Shown here: positions 47,424 through 55,961 of the stretch, piece by piece
Layout of the letters: each line of letters opens with the position of its first letter
Position numbering within the stretch: the first letter of the stretch is position 1
From: Streptomyces sp. Q6
GTDB lineage: Bacteria; Actinomycetota; Actinomycetes; Streptomycetales; Streptomycetaceae
Reading direction: 5' to 3'
Length of the DNA: 64,000 nt
Assembly (NCBI RefSeq): GCF_036967205.1
Contig: NZ_CP146022.1
Span: 3,906,001-3,970,000 of the forward strand
Translations under genes and position numbers: made by a program
The notes under the pieces: model-generated
The model's database searches: none
The model's input: only the letters and a program-made list of their open reading frames with translations
What the model was told of the DNA's origin: nothing

Positions 47424-48082
47424 CTAAGCGGGCCGCCCGGCGCCGGTGAGGTGGTCCGGCAACCCGTCCGCCAACTGCCGGAACCCCACCTCGGCGGCGC
47501 GCACCGCGTCCTCCTCGACGGCGTCGGCGGACTCCCCTGCCGCGATCCGCCGCCCGTTCTCCTCGGCGAGCACCCGCTGGACGGCCACGATCTGCCCGGC
47601 GGCGAGCCGCGCCTCGATCACGGGCCCGCCCAGCGCCCGCGCCAGCGCCTGCTCGGACCGCTCCCGGTACCCGTACAACCGCGCCACCAGCGACGGCGTC
47701 CCGAACAGCAGCCGCTGGTACGCCAGCACGGCGGGGTGATCGCACAGCCCCGTCACCGGATCCCGCCGCGCGAGCCCGTCCACGAACTGCCGCCGCAACG
47801 CCTCAAGGGCCGACACGCCCTCCGCCCGCCCCTCGACGACCCGCGCCGCCTCGTCCTCGTGATCGGCGAACCGGTGCAGGACGAGGTCCTCCTTGCTCGC
47901 GAAGTACCGGAACAGGGTCGGCTTCGACACCTCGGCCGCGGCGGCCACCTCGGCGACGGACACGTGGTCGTACCCCTTCTCCATGAACAGCCGGATCGCG
48001 GCTTCGGAGAGCGACGCGCGCGTCCGCTGCTTCTTGCGCTCCCGGAGGGAGGGGTGGGGGTGGGGGTGGGGCCTTGGGTCAT
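47424..48082 (-). CDS. TetR family regulator with start-proximal frame break
   Basis: A TetR protein of about 210 residues: RERKKQRTRASLSEAAIRLF, then DHVSVAEVAAAAEVSKPTLFRYFASKEDLV (HTH, about 30-58 of the mature frame), with an all-helical C-terminal ligand domain. The natural ATG at 48082 overlaps the pfkB stop as ATGA but is out of frame with the domain by one nucleotide. The break lies in three GGGGTG hexamers at 48051-48068. The frame that is open as written would have to start at ATG 48167, deep inside pfkB. A sequencing error or a repeat-number (phase-variation-like) switch would explain it. Confidence 0.8.
48051..48068. repeat. Hexanucleotide repeat (GGGGTG)x3 at tetR 5' end
   Basis: Three perfect tandem copies lie just inside the tetR coding start, coinciding with a loss of reading frame. 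Confidence 0.85.
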
Positions 48083-48984
48083 GGGGAGGAGGGTACGGCT
48101 CCGAGGAGCGCGTCCGTCGTCTCCCGGTCGGGGTATCCGCCCTGGGCGCCGAGGTGGCCGCACGCATGGGTGGCGGACACGACCGCGGCCCGCAGCGCCT
48201 CGCGCGGGTCCCGGCCGGAGAGCACGCGGGCGATGTAGACCCCGGCCAGACAGTCGCCGGCTCCGGTGGTGTCGACCATCCGGCCGGCCGGCGGGGGAAC
48301 GACGACCGTTTCCCGCGCTCCTGCCGTCAGTACCGCACCCCGTTCGCCCCGGGTGCACACGACAGCCTTGAGGTCGTGACGGGCGGCGAACGCCCGTACG
48401 TCACCGACCCGGGCCACCGTCTGCTCGTTGAGGAACACGACCTCGGCTCCGTGCAGAGCAGCGGCCAGGGCGGGAAGGCCCTCGCCGAGAGCGGCGGGCT
48501 CCAGGTCGATCGACAGCGGCGTGCCCGTAGCGCGTGCCCGCTCCGCCAGCACAGCGGCGGTCTCGGGGTGCAGGCATGAGGTGTGCACCCAGTCCACACC
48601 GCGCAGGTCGACGTCGCGCAGCCGCTCCACCGGCGGGTACTGGGAGACGGACGAGGTGTAGACGAGGTGCTTCTCACCGTCTTCGGCCAGCGTGCAGACC
48701 GAGACCGCGGTCGCTCCGGGGATCGCGGTGACGCCCGTGACGTCGACACCGCGCTTCGCCAGAAGGTCGACGGCGTAGGTCCCCAGCACATCGTCACCGA
48801 CCACGGCGAGGAGCGACGTGCGAACGCCCTGCCGGGCACAGGCGACCGCCGAGTTGGCGGCCACTCCGCCGGCGCTCAACAGATGCTCGTACGCGTGCGT
48901 CTTCTCGTCGGGAACGGGGTGGCGAGGCACCCTGAGCGCCACGTCGAACGCGATGTCTCCGCAGAACAGGGCCGTCGACGCCAT
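48079..48984 (-). CDS. PfkB family carbohydrate/nucleoside kinase
   Basis: A 301-residue ribokinase-fold enzyme: AGGVAANSAVACARQG (PfkB signature 1, about 38-53), LVYTSSVSQYPP, VDWVHTSCLHPE and the catalytic DTTGAGDCLAGVYIARVL (signature 2, anion hole and Asp base, about 239-256). The sugar substrate is unknown. It lies 45 bp after the tandem-APH gene and overlaps tetR by ATGA. Fructose-, ribo- or nucleoside kinase cannot be told apart by eye. Confidence 0.92.
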   Translation of the reverse strand: MASTALFCGDIAFDVALRVPRHPVPDEKTHAYEHLLSAGGVAANSAVACARQGVRTSLLAVVGDDVLGTYAVDLLAKRGVDVTGVTAIPGATAVSVCTLAEDGEKHLVYTSSVSQYPPVERLRDVDLRGVDWVHTSCLHPETAAVLAERARATGTPLSIDLEPAALGEGLPALAAALHGAEVVFLNEQTVARVGDVRAFAARHDLKAVVCTRGERGAVLTAGARETVVVPPPAGRMVDTTGAGDCLAGVYIARVLSGRDPREALRAAVVSATHACGHLGAQGGYPDRETTDALLGAVPSSP

Positions 48985-49029
48985 GCGGCTCCCTCGTAGT
49001 CACCTGGTGCTCCGGCACCCGGGCAGAGG

Positions 49030-51297
49030 TCAATCGTCCGCGTGCGGCAGGGCCAGGGCAAGGTAGGGATTGGCTGCCTGCGGTGTCGCCTGAGGCATTT
49101 CCAGCCAGTGAAGGGCCTTGCGGAGGGTCGTCTTGTAGGAGCCGACGGCCCGCCGGACATTGGGAGCGTCCAGGCCGGAGCCGGTGACGAGCCGGTCCAG
49201 GTCCACATAGGCCGAGCGGACCTGTTCGAGGCCGCGGTAGGCGGGGACGTCCCCCTCCCAGCCTCGGGTGAAGCGCTCGGGAAGACACCGCTCCCAGCGG
49301 GAGTACATCCGCTCCCTGATCTCCCTGGTCGTCGGCGTCAGATGGATGTGCCGCACGAGGTCATACAGCGGGTCACCCACCATCGCCATCTCCCAGTCGA
49401 TGAGCGCGAGACCGAAGCCGCGTTCCTGTCGCACCAGGTTCCAGGGATTCAAGTCACCGTGCAGCAGGCTGTAGTGACGATCCGTCACGTCATGACTGAG
49501 CAGCCTGAGCTCCAGCTCGACCTCGTCGGGCAGGCCCAGCATGGCGGCGAGATCCTTGGTCTTGCGCGAGAACTGCCGCACCATCAAAGCGAGTTGGGAG
49601 CACATCCACGCGTAGAAGCCGACGCCGCTCATGTCCTGGGTCAACGACCGGTTGTCGACCTGCGACAGTGCCACCAGCTGGTCCACCAGGTCGTGCGCCT
49701 CGCCGGGAAGCAGTCCGTGCACCGGGTGCACCGGGCTGCTCTGGATGTCGGAGGGCCCCACGTAGGACTGGATGGTGAACTGGTCCTCGACGTCGCTGAC
49801 CCCCAGCGCGAGGACCTTGGGCACGCTGACGGCCGCACCCGAGTCCTCGATCGCCCGGAGCACCGAGTGTTCCGAGAGCGACCGGGGCTCGATCGGGGTC
49901 GCGTTGCCCACCTTCCGGCGCACCATGACGGGCCCGTAGCCCGCGACGCGAACGACCGTGCCCAGGTGGGCGGTGCCTTTGAAGACCTGCCGGGCCGTGG
50001 CCGCGCCCTCCGCCCACAGCGCCTCCTCGACCTCCGAGGCGGTGAAGTGCTCACGCAACTGGACGCGTTCGTCCCGCTGCCAGTTGATGGAGGCCGAGAA
50101 CGTGCCGCGGTGGCGTGCGCCCCGGGCCACCCGCCAGCGGTAGAGCAGGGGCTCGATCGCCGCCGGTTCCAGGACATTGCGCAGCCTGAGCGGGCGGCGG
50201 GCGACGGTGAGCGCGCGGTGCACCTCCGCCGCCGCGCCCTCCAGATCGCTCTGGCTGAAGTTCTCGCCCAGCGAGCCGACCGCACGGATCACGTCCGGAT
50301 ACACGGACTGGGCGTGCTCGAAGTCGATGTAGTGCCGCAGATCGGCGTCGAGGCCGCGGGTCGCCTCGGGGCGGACCTGCCCCATCGCCTTCTCCCAGCA
50401 CCTGATCACCTCCGACTCCTGATCCGGCGGGTACTGCATCCGCACCAGGTGGACGGCGAGGTCGTGGAGCGGATCCCCGTACGTCGCCAACTCCCAGTCC
50501 ACACAGACCATCGGAGGCTCGCCGTCGTACGTGATGCCTCCGACCTCCCGGCCCGGACCGCTCTCGAGGAGCCGGAACGGCCGACGGCCCTCGTACGTGA
50601 CGATGACGTTGTCCCGGTGCAGGTCACCGTGGAGGAGTTGGAACGGACGGCGGGTGAGATTGGGCGCCCACACGTCCGACAACCGCAGGGCGTTCTCCGG
50701 GACGCCCAGCGCCACGAACAGTCCACCGAACTCGGCCCAGTTGGGCTGACGGATCTGCCCCTCCGCCTGGATCAGCAGGGTCCTCAGGAACCCTCGGCTG
50801 TCGCCGTCCCTCGGCCAATACTCGGGGCAGGCGGGCAGCGCGTGCGACGGCACCTTCGCCATGTCCGCCAGCAGCCCGGCGAAGGCCTCGATCAGCAGGG
50901 CGTCCACCGGCTTGCCGTTCCGGCAGATGCTGGAGAGTGGTGTGCCCTCCATGTAGCTGTGGATCGACGTGTCCCCGAAGCGCGCCAGGCACTGAGGCAC
51001 GTGCCGCAGGGTTCCGCCCATCGCGCCCAGGACCGCCTGCTCCTCGCGCCACGTCCGGATCACGACCGGAGCGATCCCGGGCTTCCGCCGCCTGACCATG
51101 ACACGGGTGTCGGCGGACAGCCCGAGACGAGCGGCCTCCTGGTCGGACAGCGTGACCACATGGTTCAGGTTGTGGTGCCCGCTCATCCCCTCGCCGTGAC
51201 GCTGCGCACGCGCCACGACGCCACGCCACACGTCGTCGACGTCCGCGTCGGCGATCTGGCCGGACGTACTGGCACTCGGGGCGATGACAGCGCCCAC
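49030..51297 (-). CDS. Tandem aminoglycoside-phosphotransferase-fold double kinase
   Basis: A 755-residue protein with two complete APH/choline-kinase-like domains. Domain 1 has HGDLHRDN (His about 223) and VCVDWELATYGDPLHD (about 264). Domain 2 has HGDLNPWN (about 605) and LIDWEMAMVGDPLYD (about 625). Each has the Brenner H-G-D-x4-N catalytic loop and D-W-E metal motif, so both look active. A shorter linker (about 390-440) joins them. GTG 51297 is used; MSGHHN at residue 38 is an alternative. It heads a co-directional set with pfkB, tetR and the HelD-like gene. The small-molecule acceptors are unknown. Confidence 0.85.
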   Translation of the reverse strand: MGAVIAPSASTSGQIADADVDDVWRGVVARAQRHGEGMSGHHNLNHVVTLSDQEAARLGLSADTRVMVRRRKPGIAPVVIRTWREEQAVLGAMGGTLRHVPQCLARFGDTSIHSYMEGTPLSSICRNGKPVDALLIEAFAGLLADMAKVPSHALPACPEYWPRDGDSRGFLRTLLIQAEGQIRQPNWAEFGGLFVALGVPENALRLSDVWAPNLTRRPFQLLHGDLHRDNVIVTYEGRRPFRLLESGPGREVGGITYDGEPPMVCVDWELATYGDPLHDLAVHLVRMQYPPDQESEVIRCWEKAMGQVRPEATRGLDADLRHYIDFEHAQSVYPDVIRAVGSLGENFSQSDLEGAAAEVHRALTVARRPLRLRNVLEPAAIEPLLYRWRVARGARHRGTFSASINWQRDERVQLREHFTASEVEEALWAEGAATARQVFKGTAHLGTVVRVAGYGPVMVRRKVGNATPIEPRSLSEHSVLRAIEDSGAAVSVPKVLALGVSDVEDQFTIQSYVGPSDIQSSPVHPVHGLLPGEAHDLVDQLVALSQVDNRSLTQDMSGVGFYAWMCSQLALMVRQFSRKTKDLAAMLGLPDEVELELRLLSHDVTDRHYSLLHGDLNPWNLVRQERGFGLALIDWEMAMVGDPLYDLVRHIHLTPTTREIRERMYSRWERCLPERFTRGWEGDVPAYRGLEQVRSAYVDLDRLVTGSGLDAPNVRRAVGSYKTTLRKALHWLEMPQATPQAANPYLALALPHADD

Positions 51298-51445
51298 AGG
51301 CCGCTCCTGGTTACTTATGCATCGGGCCGCAACAGGGCCACAGAGTAATGCCGTACCAGGGGCCCCACTACCGGAGTCCGAGAGTGTGCTGTATCGGCGA
51401 CGTAAAGAAACTCTCTCGGGTCTCAGCGTTCGACCGATGACCGAT

Positions 51446-52324
51446 TCAGTGCGCCAGGTTCGTCCACACCGAGTCGAACCACGCCTGCCAGGCCTTCATG
51501 AAGACCGATCCGCGCGAGTCCGGGTTGTTCTGGTCCACGGCGTAGTGGGTGAGCATCGCCCCGAGCCCCAGGACGTCCAGGGCGTCGACCTCGGTGTCCC
51601 CCAGGACGATCGGCCGCTCGATCACCTCGTACGGGCCGTGCAGCGCCTGCGTGCCGTTGATCAAGTACAGCTTGAAGGTCGGCGTGAGGTCCACATGCCG
51701 GATGTCGATGCGCGCGGACTCCACCAGCTTCTCGGCCTGGAGCTGGCGCAGCTCCGCCCGGATCGATCCACTGTGCCGCCGCGTGATCCCCAGCAACCGC
51801 TGCCGGAGCTGGGCGGTGAGTTCCCCGCCCGCGTCGTCCAGTGCCCGCGGATACGGCAATTCGAGTGACTCCGTCGGCAGCAACATACGAATGGAGATGC
51901 TGCGCGGCGCCGTCAGGCCCGACCTGATCCGGTCGATCTGCCCCTTCACCTGCGTATCGAGCGACTCCGACGTGAGCGTGCAGACGTCGAGGACGACGTC
52001 GGGCCCGGCGAACGCCTCGTCGAAGAACTCACGCAGCGTCACCCTGCCCTCTTTGGCCGCCCGCGCCGTGTACGACTGCACCTGCTGCGCCCTGATGACC
52101 CGCGTGCCGCTGCCCTGGCGCGCCTCGATCCAGCCCTCGCCGGCCAGCTGCTCCAGAGCGCGCTGCACGGTGTCCCGGGAGATGTGGAACTCGTCGGCCA
52201 GCTTGCGCTGCGCCGGGAGGAGGGAGCCGAGCGGGTAGTCGCCGCCGGCCATGCGGGCCCGCAGCTCCTCCACGACACGGAAGACCTCCCTGCCGCCACT
52301 CCCACCACTCCGGCCGTTCGTCAC
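51446..52324 (-). CDS. GntR family regulator, DevA-like group (unit 1)
   Basis: A 292-residue protein from GTG 52324: an N-terminal GntR wHTH (FRVVEELRARMAGGDYPLGSLLPAQRKLADEFHISRDTVQRALEQLAGEGWIEARQGSG, about 15-73) and a C-terminal domain shared with devA and two neighbours (SISIRMLLPTESLELPYPR; FKLYLINGTQALHGPYEVIER; FMKAWQAWFDSVWTNLAH). That domain is not a recognised UTRA or FCD. It is divergent from small membrane protein 1. Confidence 0.88.
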   Translation of the reverse strand: MTNGRSGGSGGREVFRVVEELRARMAGGDYPLGSLLPAQRKLADEFHISRDTVQRALEQLAGEGWIEARQGSGTRVIRAQQVQSYTARAAKEGRVTLREFFDEAFAGPDVVLDVCTLTSESLDTQVKGQIDRIRSGLTAPRSISIRMLLPTESLELPYPRALDDAGGELTAQLRQRLLGITRRHSGSIRAELRQLQAEKLVESARIDIRHVDLTPTFKLYLINGTQALHGPYEVIERPIVLGDTEVDALDVLGLGAMLTHYAVDQNNPDSRGSVFMKAWQAWFDSVWTNLAH

Positions 52325-52534
52325 AGGGGGAACGTACCGCTGTCAGCCCAACGGCACACCAGATTCAGTCAACTTTCGCACATTTATTGGGTGTTGAGTA
52401 ACGATCTCCCGGCCAGGGGAAACCCAATCCAAGTCAACCAGTCCAATCGGTCCAGTTGGCCGGTTGGTCCGACAGTTGACAGCGATTGTCCGTACGGCGA
52501 CCTCGCGCCGGCGATGACACAAGGGGTGGGAACC

Positions 52535-52729
52535 ATGATCCTGATACCCGAAGTACTGGCGACGCTCCTGGGCTACGGCCTCGAAGAGTTCGTCCGCTCC
52601 GAGTACGGGCTGCTCGGCCTCCTCGCCCTGACCGTCTGCACCCTCACCTGGTCCGCCGAGCGCAAGTCGGTACCGTGGGCCGCCGTCGGTGCCGTACTGG
52701 CGCTGCTGCTCCTCGCGCAGACGTCCTGA
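52535..52729 (+). CDS. Small two-TM membrane protein 1
   Basis: A 64-residue protein with a short N-terminal segment (ILIPEVLATLLG), LEEFVRSEYGLLGLLALTVC (TM 1) and VPWAAVGAVLALLLLAQ (TM 2). It aligns in pattern (EE/EQ-x-V-x5-YG-x2-G) with the small membrane proteins at 55728 and 57113, but is the most diverged. It is divergent from GntR unit 1. Function unknown. Confidence 0.7.
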   Translation: MILIPEVLATLLGYGLEEFVRSEYGLLGLLALTVCTLTWSAERKSVPWAAVGAVLALLLLAQTS

Positions 52730-52745
52730 GTCCGGGGCCCGCCCC

Positions 52746-53651
52746 TCAGGCGTGCCCCCGCGCCACATGGTCCCAGACCCCGTCGAACATGGCCTGCTCC
52801 GCGTCCACGAAGGTCGCCTCGCCCACGCCCCTCGACCGGTCGAAGACGAACATCGACGTGTCGAACCCCTCCACGTCGCACAGCTCCACCGGGCTCGGCC
52901 CCGCGTACTCGTCGACCTCGCGCAGGAAGCGGCCGGGGACGTAGTGGCCGATGAGCACCTCCTGCCGGTTCAGCAGGTACGCCTTACGGCTCGGGGTGCC
53001 GATCGTGTAGCGGAACTCGATCCGCGCGTCGATCCCGCTGCGCCGCAGTCCCGCGAAGTTGCTGCGCAGCACCGTGCTCTGGGCCTCCCGCTGGATGCGG
53101 GTGCGCTCCTTGACGGCCTTCTCCAGCTTCTCGTCGTGGCCCCAACCGGCCACCGGGGACGGGTAGTCGAGGTCCTGCTCCAGGCTGGGCAGCAGGACAC
53201 GCAGACAGACCGAGCGCGGCCGGCTCGCCCCCTCGTACACATGCCGCAGGGGCTCCCCGAGCGCCGTCATGAGGGTCTCCGCCGTCAGGCAGGCCACGTC
53301 CACCCGTACGTCCGGGTCCTCGAAGGCGGCCACCAGGCGCGGACCCAGGATGCTGCGGGCCGAGCGCGAGCCGATCGGTGGCTCCACGGCCGAGGGCGCG
53401 ACCTGCGGCGGACTCCCCTTGCTCACGTTCGTCAGCAGCCCGTCCGCCTGCAACCGCTGGAGCGCGTTGCGCACCGTCCCGCGCTCCACGCCGAACTCCT
53501 CCGCCAGCGCGGCCTGCGTGGGCAGCCGGTCGCCGGGGCGGAGGGTGCCGGCCTTGATGCGGGCGCGCAGTTCGTCGGCGATCTCCTCGGACGTGGCCCG
53601 CGACGGGGACCCGGGGGCGGATCCGGGGCGGGCGTTGCTCTTGTCGTTCAC
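52746..53651 (-). CDS. GntR family regulator, DevA-like group (unit 2)
   Basis: About 301 residues from GTG 53651 (VNDKSNARPG, AGGGGAG upstream); in-frame ATGs at 53675 and 53690 are alternatives. GntR wHTH EEIADELRARIKAGTLRPGDRLPTQAALAEEFGVERGTVRNALQRLQADGLL is followed by the group-specific C-terminal domain (VRVDVACLTAETLMTALGEPLRHV; RSVCLRVLLPSLEQDLDYP; RKAYLLNRQEVLIGHYVPG). No small membrane protein gene is directly divergent from it. A perfect AGTTGGC-T-GCCAACT palindrome lies 49 bp upstream. Confidence 0.88.
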   Translation of the reverse strand: MNDKSNARPGSAPGSPSRATSEEIADELRARIKAGTLRPGDRLPTQAALAEEFGVERGTVRNALQRLQADGLLTNVSKGSPPQVAPSAVEPPIGSRSARSILGPRLVAAFEDPDVRVDVACLTAETLMTALGEPLRHVYEGASRPRSVCLRVLLPSLEQDLDYPSPVAGWGHDEKLEKAVKERTRIQREAQSTVLRSNFAGLRRSGIDARIEFRYTIGTPSRKAYLLNRQEVLIGHYVPGRFLREVDEYAGPSPVELCDVEGFDTSMFVFDRSRGVGEATFVDAEQAMFDGVWDHVARGHA

Positions 53652-53699
53652 CGCGACCCACTCCCCTCGCGCCATGCCAAGTCCCGTCAACTCTACGTC

Positions 53700-53714
53700 A
53701 GTTGGCTGCCAACT
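53700..53714. promoter_or_regulatory. Palindrome AGTTGGCTGCCAACT, upstream of GntR unit 2
   Basis: A perfect 7+1+7 inverted repeat, the tightest member of the shared AGTTGG-N3-CCAACT family also at 55628 and 56976. It is a likely GntR operator. Confidence 0.7.
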
Positions 53715-53804
53715 CGCCCAGGCGTGCGTGCATACATGCGTGCGACTCCCTGAACGGGCAGGTGAAGGGCATGGACGGAGAGGGTCGGGCGGGGTCGGGC
53801 CGTG

Positions 53805-54638
53805 TCAGGTGCGCTTGATGAGGATGCCCAGGAGCGTCTGCAGTGAACCGATCACATGCCGTGCCCCCGCGTCCCGCAGCAGCCCGGCCTTGCGCTCGTT
53901 GCGGGCGTAACCGAGGAATCCGACGCCCGCGGCCCGCGCCGCCGCGAGGTCCGTGGGGGTGTCGCCGATCATCAGGGTCGCCGCGGGGGCCGCGCCCATC
54001 GCCTGGAGCGCGCGGTTGAGGCAGTACGGGTCCGGCTTCAGGAGTTTCAGGTCCTGGGTGCGGCCGTAGATGTGCGGCTCGAAGCACGCGGACAGGCCGC
54101 GGCCCTCGATGTAGCGGCGGGCCGCCTCGGGGGCGTTGTTCGTGGTGATGGCGAGGCGCGCGCCCACCGCGGTCCAGGTGCGGATGAGCGGATCCGCGTG
54201 TTCCGTGGGCCACGCGGAGCGGACGGCGCGCAGCTCCTGGTCGGTGAGACGTTTCTCCATCTCGACGACGAGGTCGCTGTCGGGGCGCTGGAGACCCAGG
54301 CTGCGCAGCGCGCTGTGCGGGTCCTCGTCGACGCGCTCGGCCGGGGTCAGCGCCTCGCCCAGGCCCTGTCCGTCCAGCCACTCCACCTGCGCGCGGGCGA
54401 TCATCGATGCCGGCCGGCCCGCGAAGAGCCGGCAGATCGGCCCGTCGAAGTCGAAGAGCACGTAGCGCGCGCCCTTGACCAACTCGGCCAGCTCCTCCGG
54501 CCCGGCGGCCGGCTCCGCCGTCTCCGCGCGCTCCACCGGACCGGCCCGCTCCACCGACTCGCTCAGCTCGCCCGGTTCCCGCTGAGGTTCCTTCTCGTCT
54601 GCCACCGGAACAGTCTGCTTCGTCGCATCTGAAGTCAC
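53805..54638 (-). CDS. devB: HAD superfamily hydrolase DevB
   Basis: A 277-residue HAD protein: LFDFDGPICRLFAG (motif I, Asp nucleophile and acid), TTNNAPEAARRYIEGRG (motif II-like), KPDPYCLNRALQAMG (motif III Lys) and LMIGDTPTDLAAARAAGVGFLG (motif IV), with a phosphoglycolate-phosphatase-like cap. The start GTG 54638 overlaps the devA TAG (TAGTG). In S. coelicolor devA and devB form an operon needed for aerial development (by recall). It has an acidic N-terminal extension of about 40 residues. Confidence 0.85.
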   Translation of the reverse strand: MTSDATKQTVPVADEKEPQREPGELSESVERAGPVERAETAEPAAGPEELAELVKGARYVLFDFDGPICRLFAGRPASMIARAQVEWLDGQGLGEALTPAERVDEDPHSALRSLGLQRPDSDLVVEMEKRLTDQELRAVRSAWPTEHADPLIRTWTAVGARLAITTNNAPEAARRYIEGRGLSACFEPHIYGRTQDLKLLKPDPYCLNRALQAMGAAPAATLMIGDTPTDLAAARAAGVGFLGYARNERKAGLLRDAGARHVIGSLQTLLGILIKRT

Positions 54639-55516
54639 TAGGAGAGTGTCAGGTCGGACGTGATGGTTTCCCAGAGGGCGGTGAACCACTTCTGCGACTC
54701 CTCCACGAACGCCCGGTCCCGGTGCCCCGCCCGCTTCTCGAACGAGAAGAGCAGCGCCTGCGTGCCCGTGGCGGCGTACATCTCCAGCTTGGTGCCGCTG
54801 TCGATCTCCTCCTCGCGGCGCGTGACCATGTAGTACGACAGGAGCGCCTCGGCGTCGTTGAGCAGATAGAGCTTGACCGGCGGGGTGAACGGCAGGGCGC
54901 GGAAGGTCACGTGGACGTCGATGCCGTGCGAGGAGCGCAGCGAGCGGAGGTTGTGGCGCAGCACCTGGCCCTGCGCGTTGCGCGTGGCGAGCCAGCGCCG
55001 GTGGACGGTCTCCTCGTCGGTCGCGCTCGATCCGTCGGCGACGGGGACGGGGAACGCGAGGTCGATGTCGCGGCTGGGCAGCAGGATGCGTACGTCGATG
55101 GACTCGGGGCGCATCCGGCCCTCGTGGATGAGGCGCAGCGGCTCGCCGAGCGCCAGCATCAGCGTCTCCGAGGTCATGCAGACCGCGTCGATGCGTACGT
55201 GCGGCGCGTCGAACGCCTCGACCAGGCGGGGGGCGAGGCCGACCATCGTGGGCTGCGGCTGGTCACCGCCGGGGGCCGAGGAGGCGATCCGGGGCGGGCT
55301 GCCCTTGCTGATGTTGCTCAACAGGCCGTCGGTCTGGAGGAGTTGGAGGGCCTGGCGGACCGTGCCGCGCTCCACGCCGAACTCCTCGGCGAGCATCGCC
55401 TGCGTGGGCAGCCGGTCGCCCGCCCTGAGCTCGCCGGCCCTGATGCGCTCGCGCAGGTCGTCGGCTATCTCCTGAGGTCCGCGCCTTCTGCTGCCGTTCA
55501 GTGTCGTGTCCGCCAT
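54638..55516 (-). CDS. devA: GntR family developmental regulator DevA
   Basis: A 292-residue protein from ATG 55516 (AGGAGAG upstream); GTG 55540 is an alternative and follows a promoter-like block also found before devE. GntR wHTH QEIADDLRERIRAGELRAGDRLPTQAMLAEEFGVERGTVRQALQLLQTDGLL is followed by the group C-terminal domain (RIDAVCMTSETLMLALGEPL; ESIDVRILLPSRDIDLAFPV; PPVKLYLLNDAEALLSYY; ALWETITSDLTLS). The symbol is assigned from overlap with a HAD gene and from conserved gene order with S. coelicolor devA-devB. Confidence 0.85.
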   Translation of the reverse strand: MADTTLNGSRRRGPQEIADDLRERIRAGELRAGDRLPTQAMLAEEFGVERGTVRQALQLLQTDGLLSNISKGSPPRIASSAPGGDQPQPTMVGLAPRLVEAFDAPHVRIDAVCMTSETLMLALGEPLRLIHEGRMRPESIDVRILLPSRDIDLAFPVPVADGSSATDEETVHRRWLATRNAQGQVLRHNLRSLRSSHGIDVHVTFRALPFTPPVKLYLLNDAEALLSYYMVTRREEEIDSGTKLEMYAATGTQALLFSFEKRAGHRDRAFVEESQKWFTALWETITSDLTLS

Positions 55517-55627
55517 GTCTGCCACGCTCTCCTGAGTCACAACCAAACGGTACAACTTCCCTTGATTTGGCGGGAGTTGTTGGCGACTTGTTTTAGTACC
55601 GCAACCAAGTGGGGACAACCTTCATAC

Positions 55628-55642
55628 AGTTGGTAGCCAACT
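55628..55642. promoter_or_regulatory. Palindrome AGTTGG-TAG-CCAACT between devA and small membrane gene 2
   Basis: A 6+3+6 inverted repeat midway in the divergent promoter region (112 bp upstream of devA ATG, 86 bp upstream of small membrane protein 2). Same family as 53700 and 56976. Confidence 0.7.
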
Positions 55643-55727
55643 TGGCGAAAGCTAGCCGGAGATGGCGAGCACCTAGACCAACCGTCACCACCGTACGAGT
55701 CCGAAGCCGATGCAGGAGGAAACCGTC

Positions 55728-55919
55728 ATGCCTCTCCTGAGCCTCCTCTCCGCGGTGTTCGTGATCACCTTCGAGCAGCTCGTCCAGTGGCACTACGGAC
55801 CGGCCGGCATCGCGGGTCTGCTTCTGCTGACCCTCGGCGTCAAGGCCCGCAACGCCACCTGCAGCTCCATCGGCGGCGTACTGCTCGCGATCATGGTGGC
55901 CGGCCCCGCGCTCCACTGA
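55728..55919 (+). CDS. Small two-TM membrane protein 2
   Basis: A 63-residue protein, ATG 55728 with AGGAGGA 7 nt upstream. It reads MPLLSLLSAVFVITFEQLVQ, then HYGPAGIAGLLLLTLGVKAR and a last hydrophobic stretch SSIGGVLLAIMVAGPAL. The FEQLVQWHYGPAGI core is nearly the same as in small membrane protein 3. It is divergent from devA. Confidence 0.85.
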   Translation: MPLLSLLSAVFVITFEQLVQWHYGPAGIAGLLLLTLGVKARNATCSSIGGVLLAIMVAGPALH

Positions 55920-55961
55920 TCCTCCCCACCGGGCGGGTCGACACAGCTGGGAACCCCGCAT

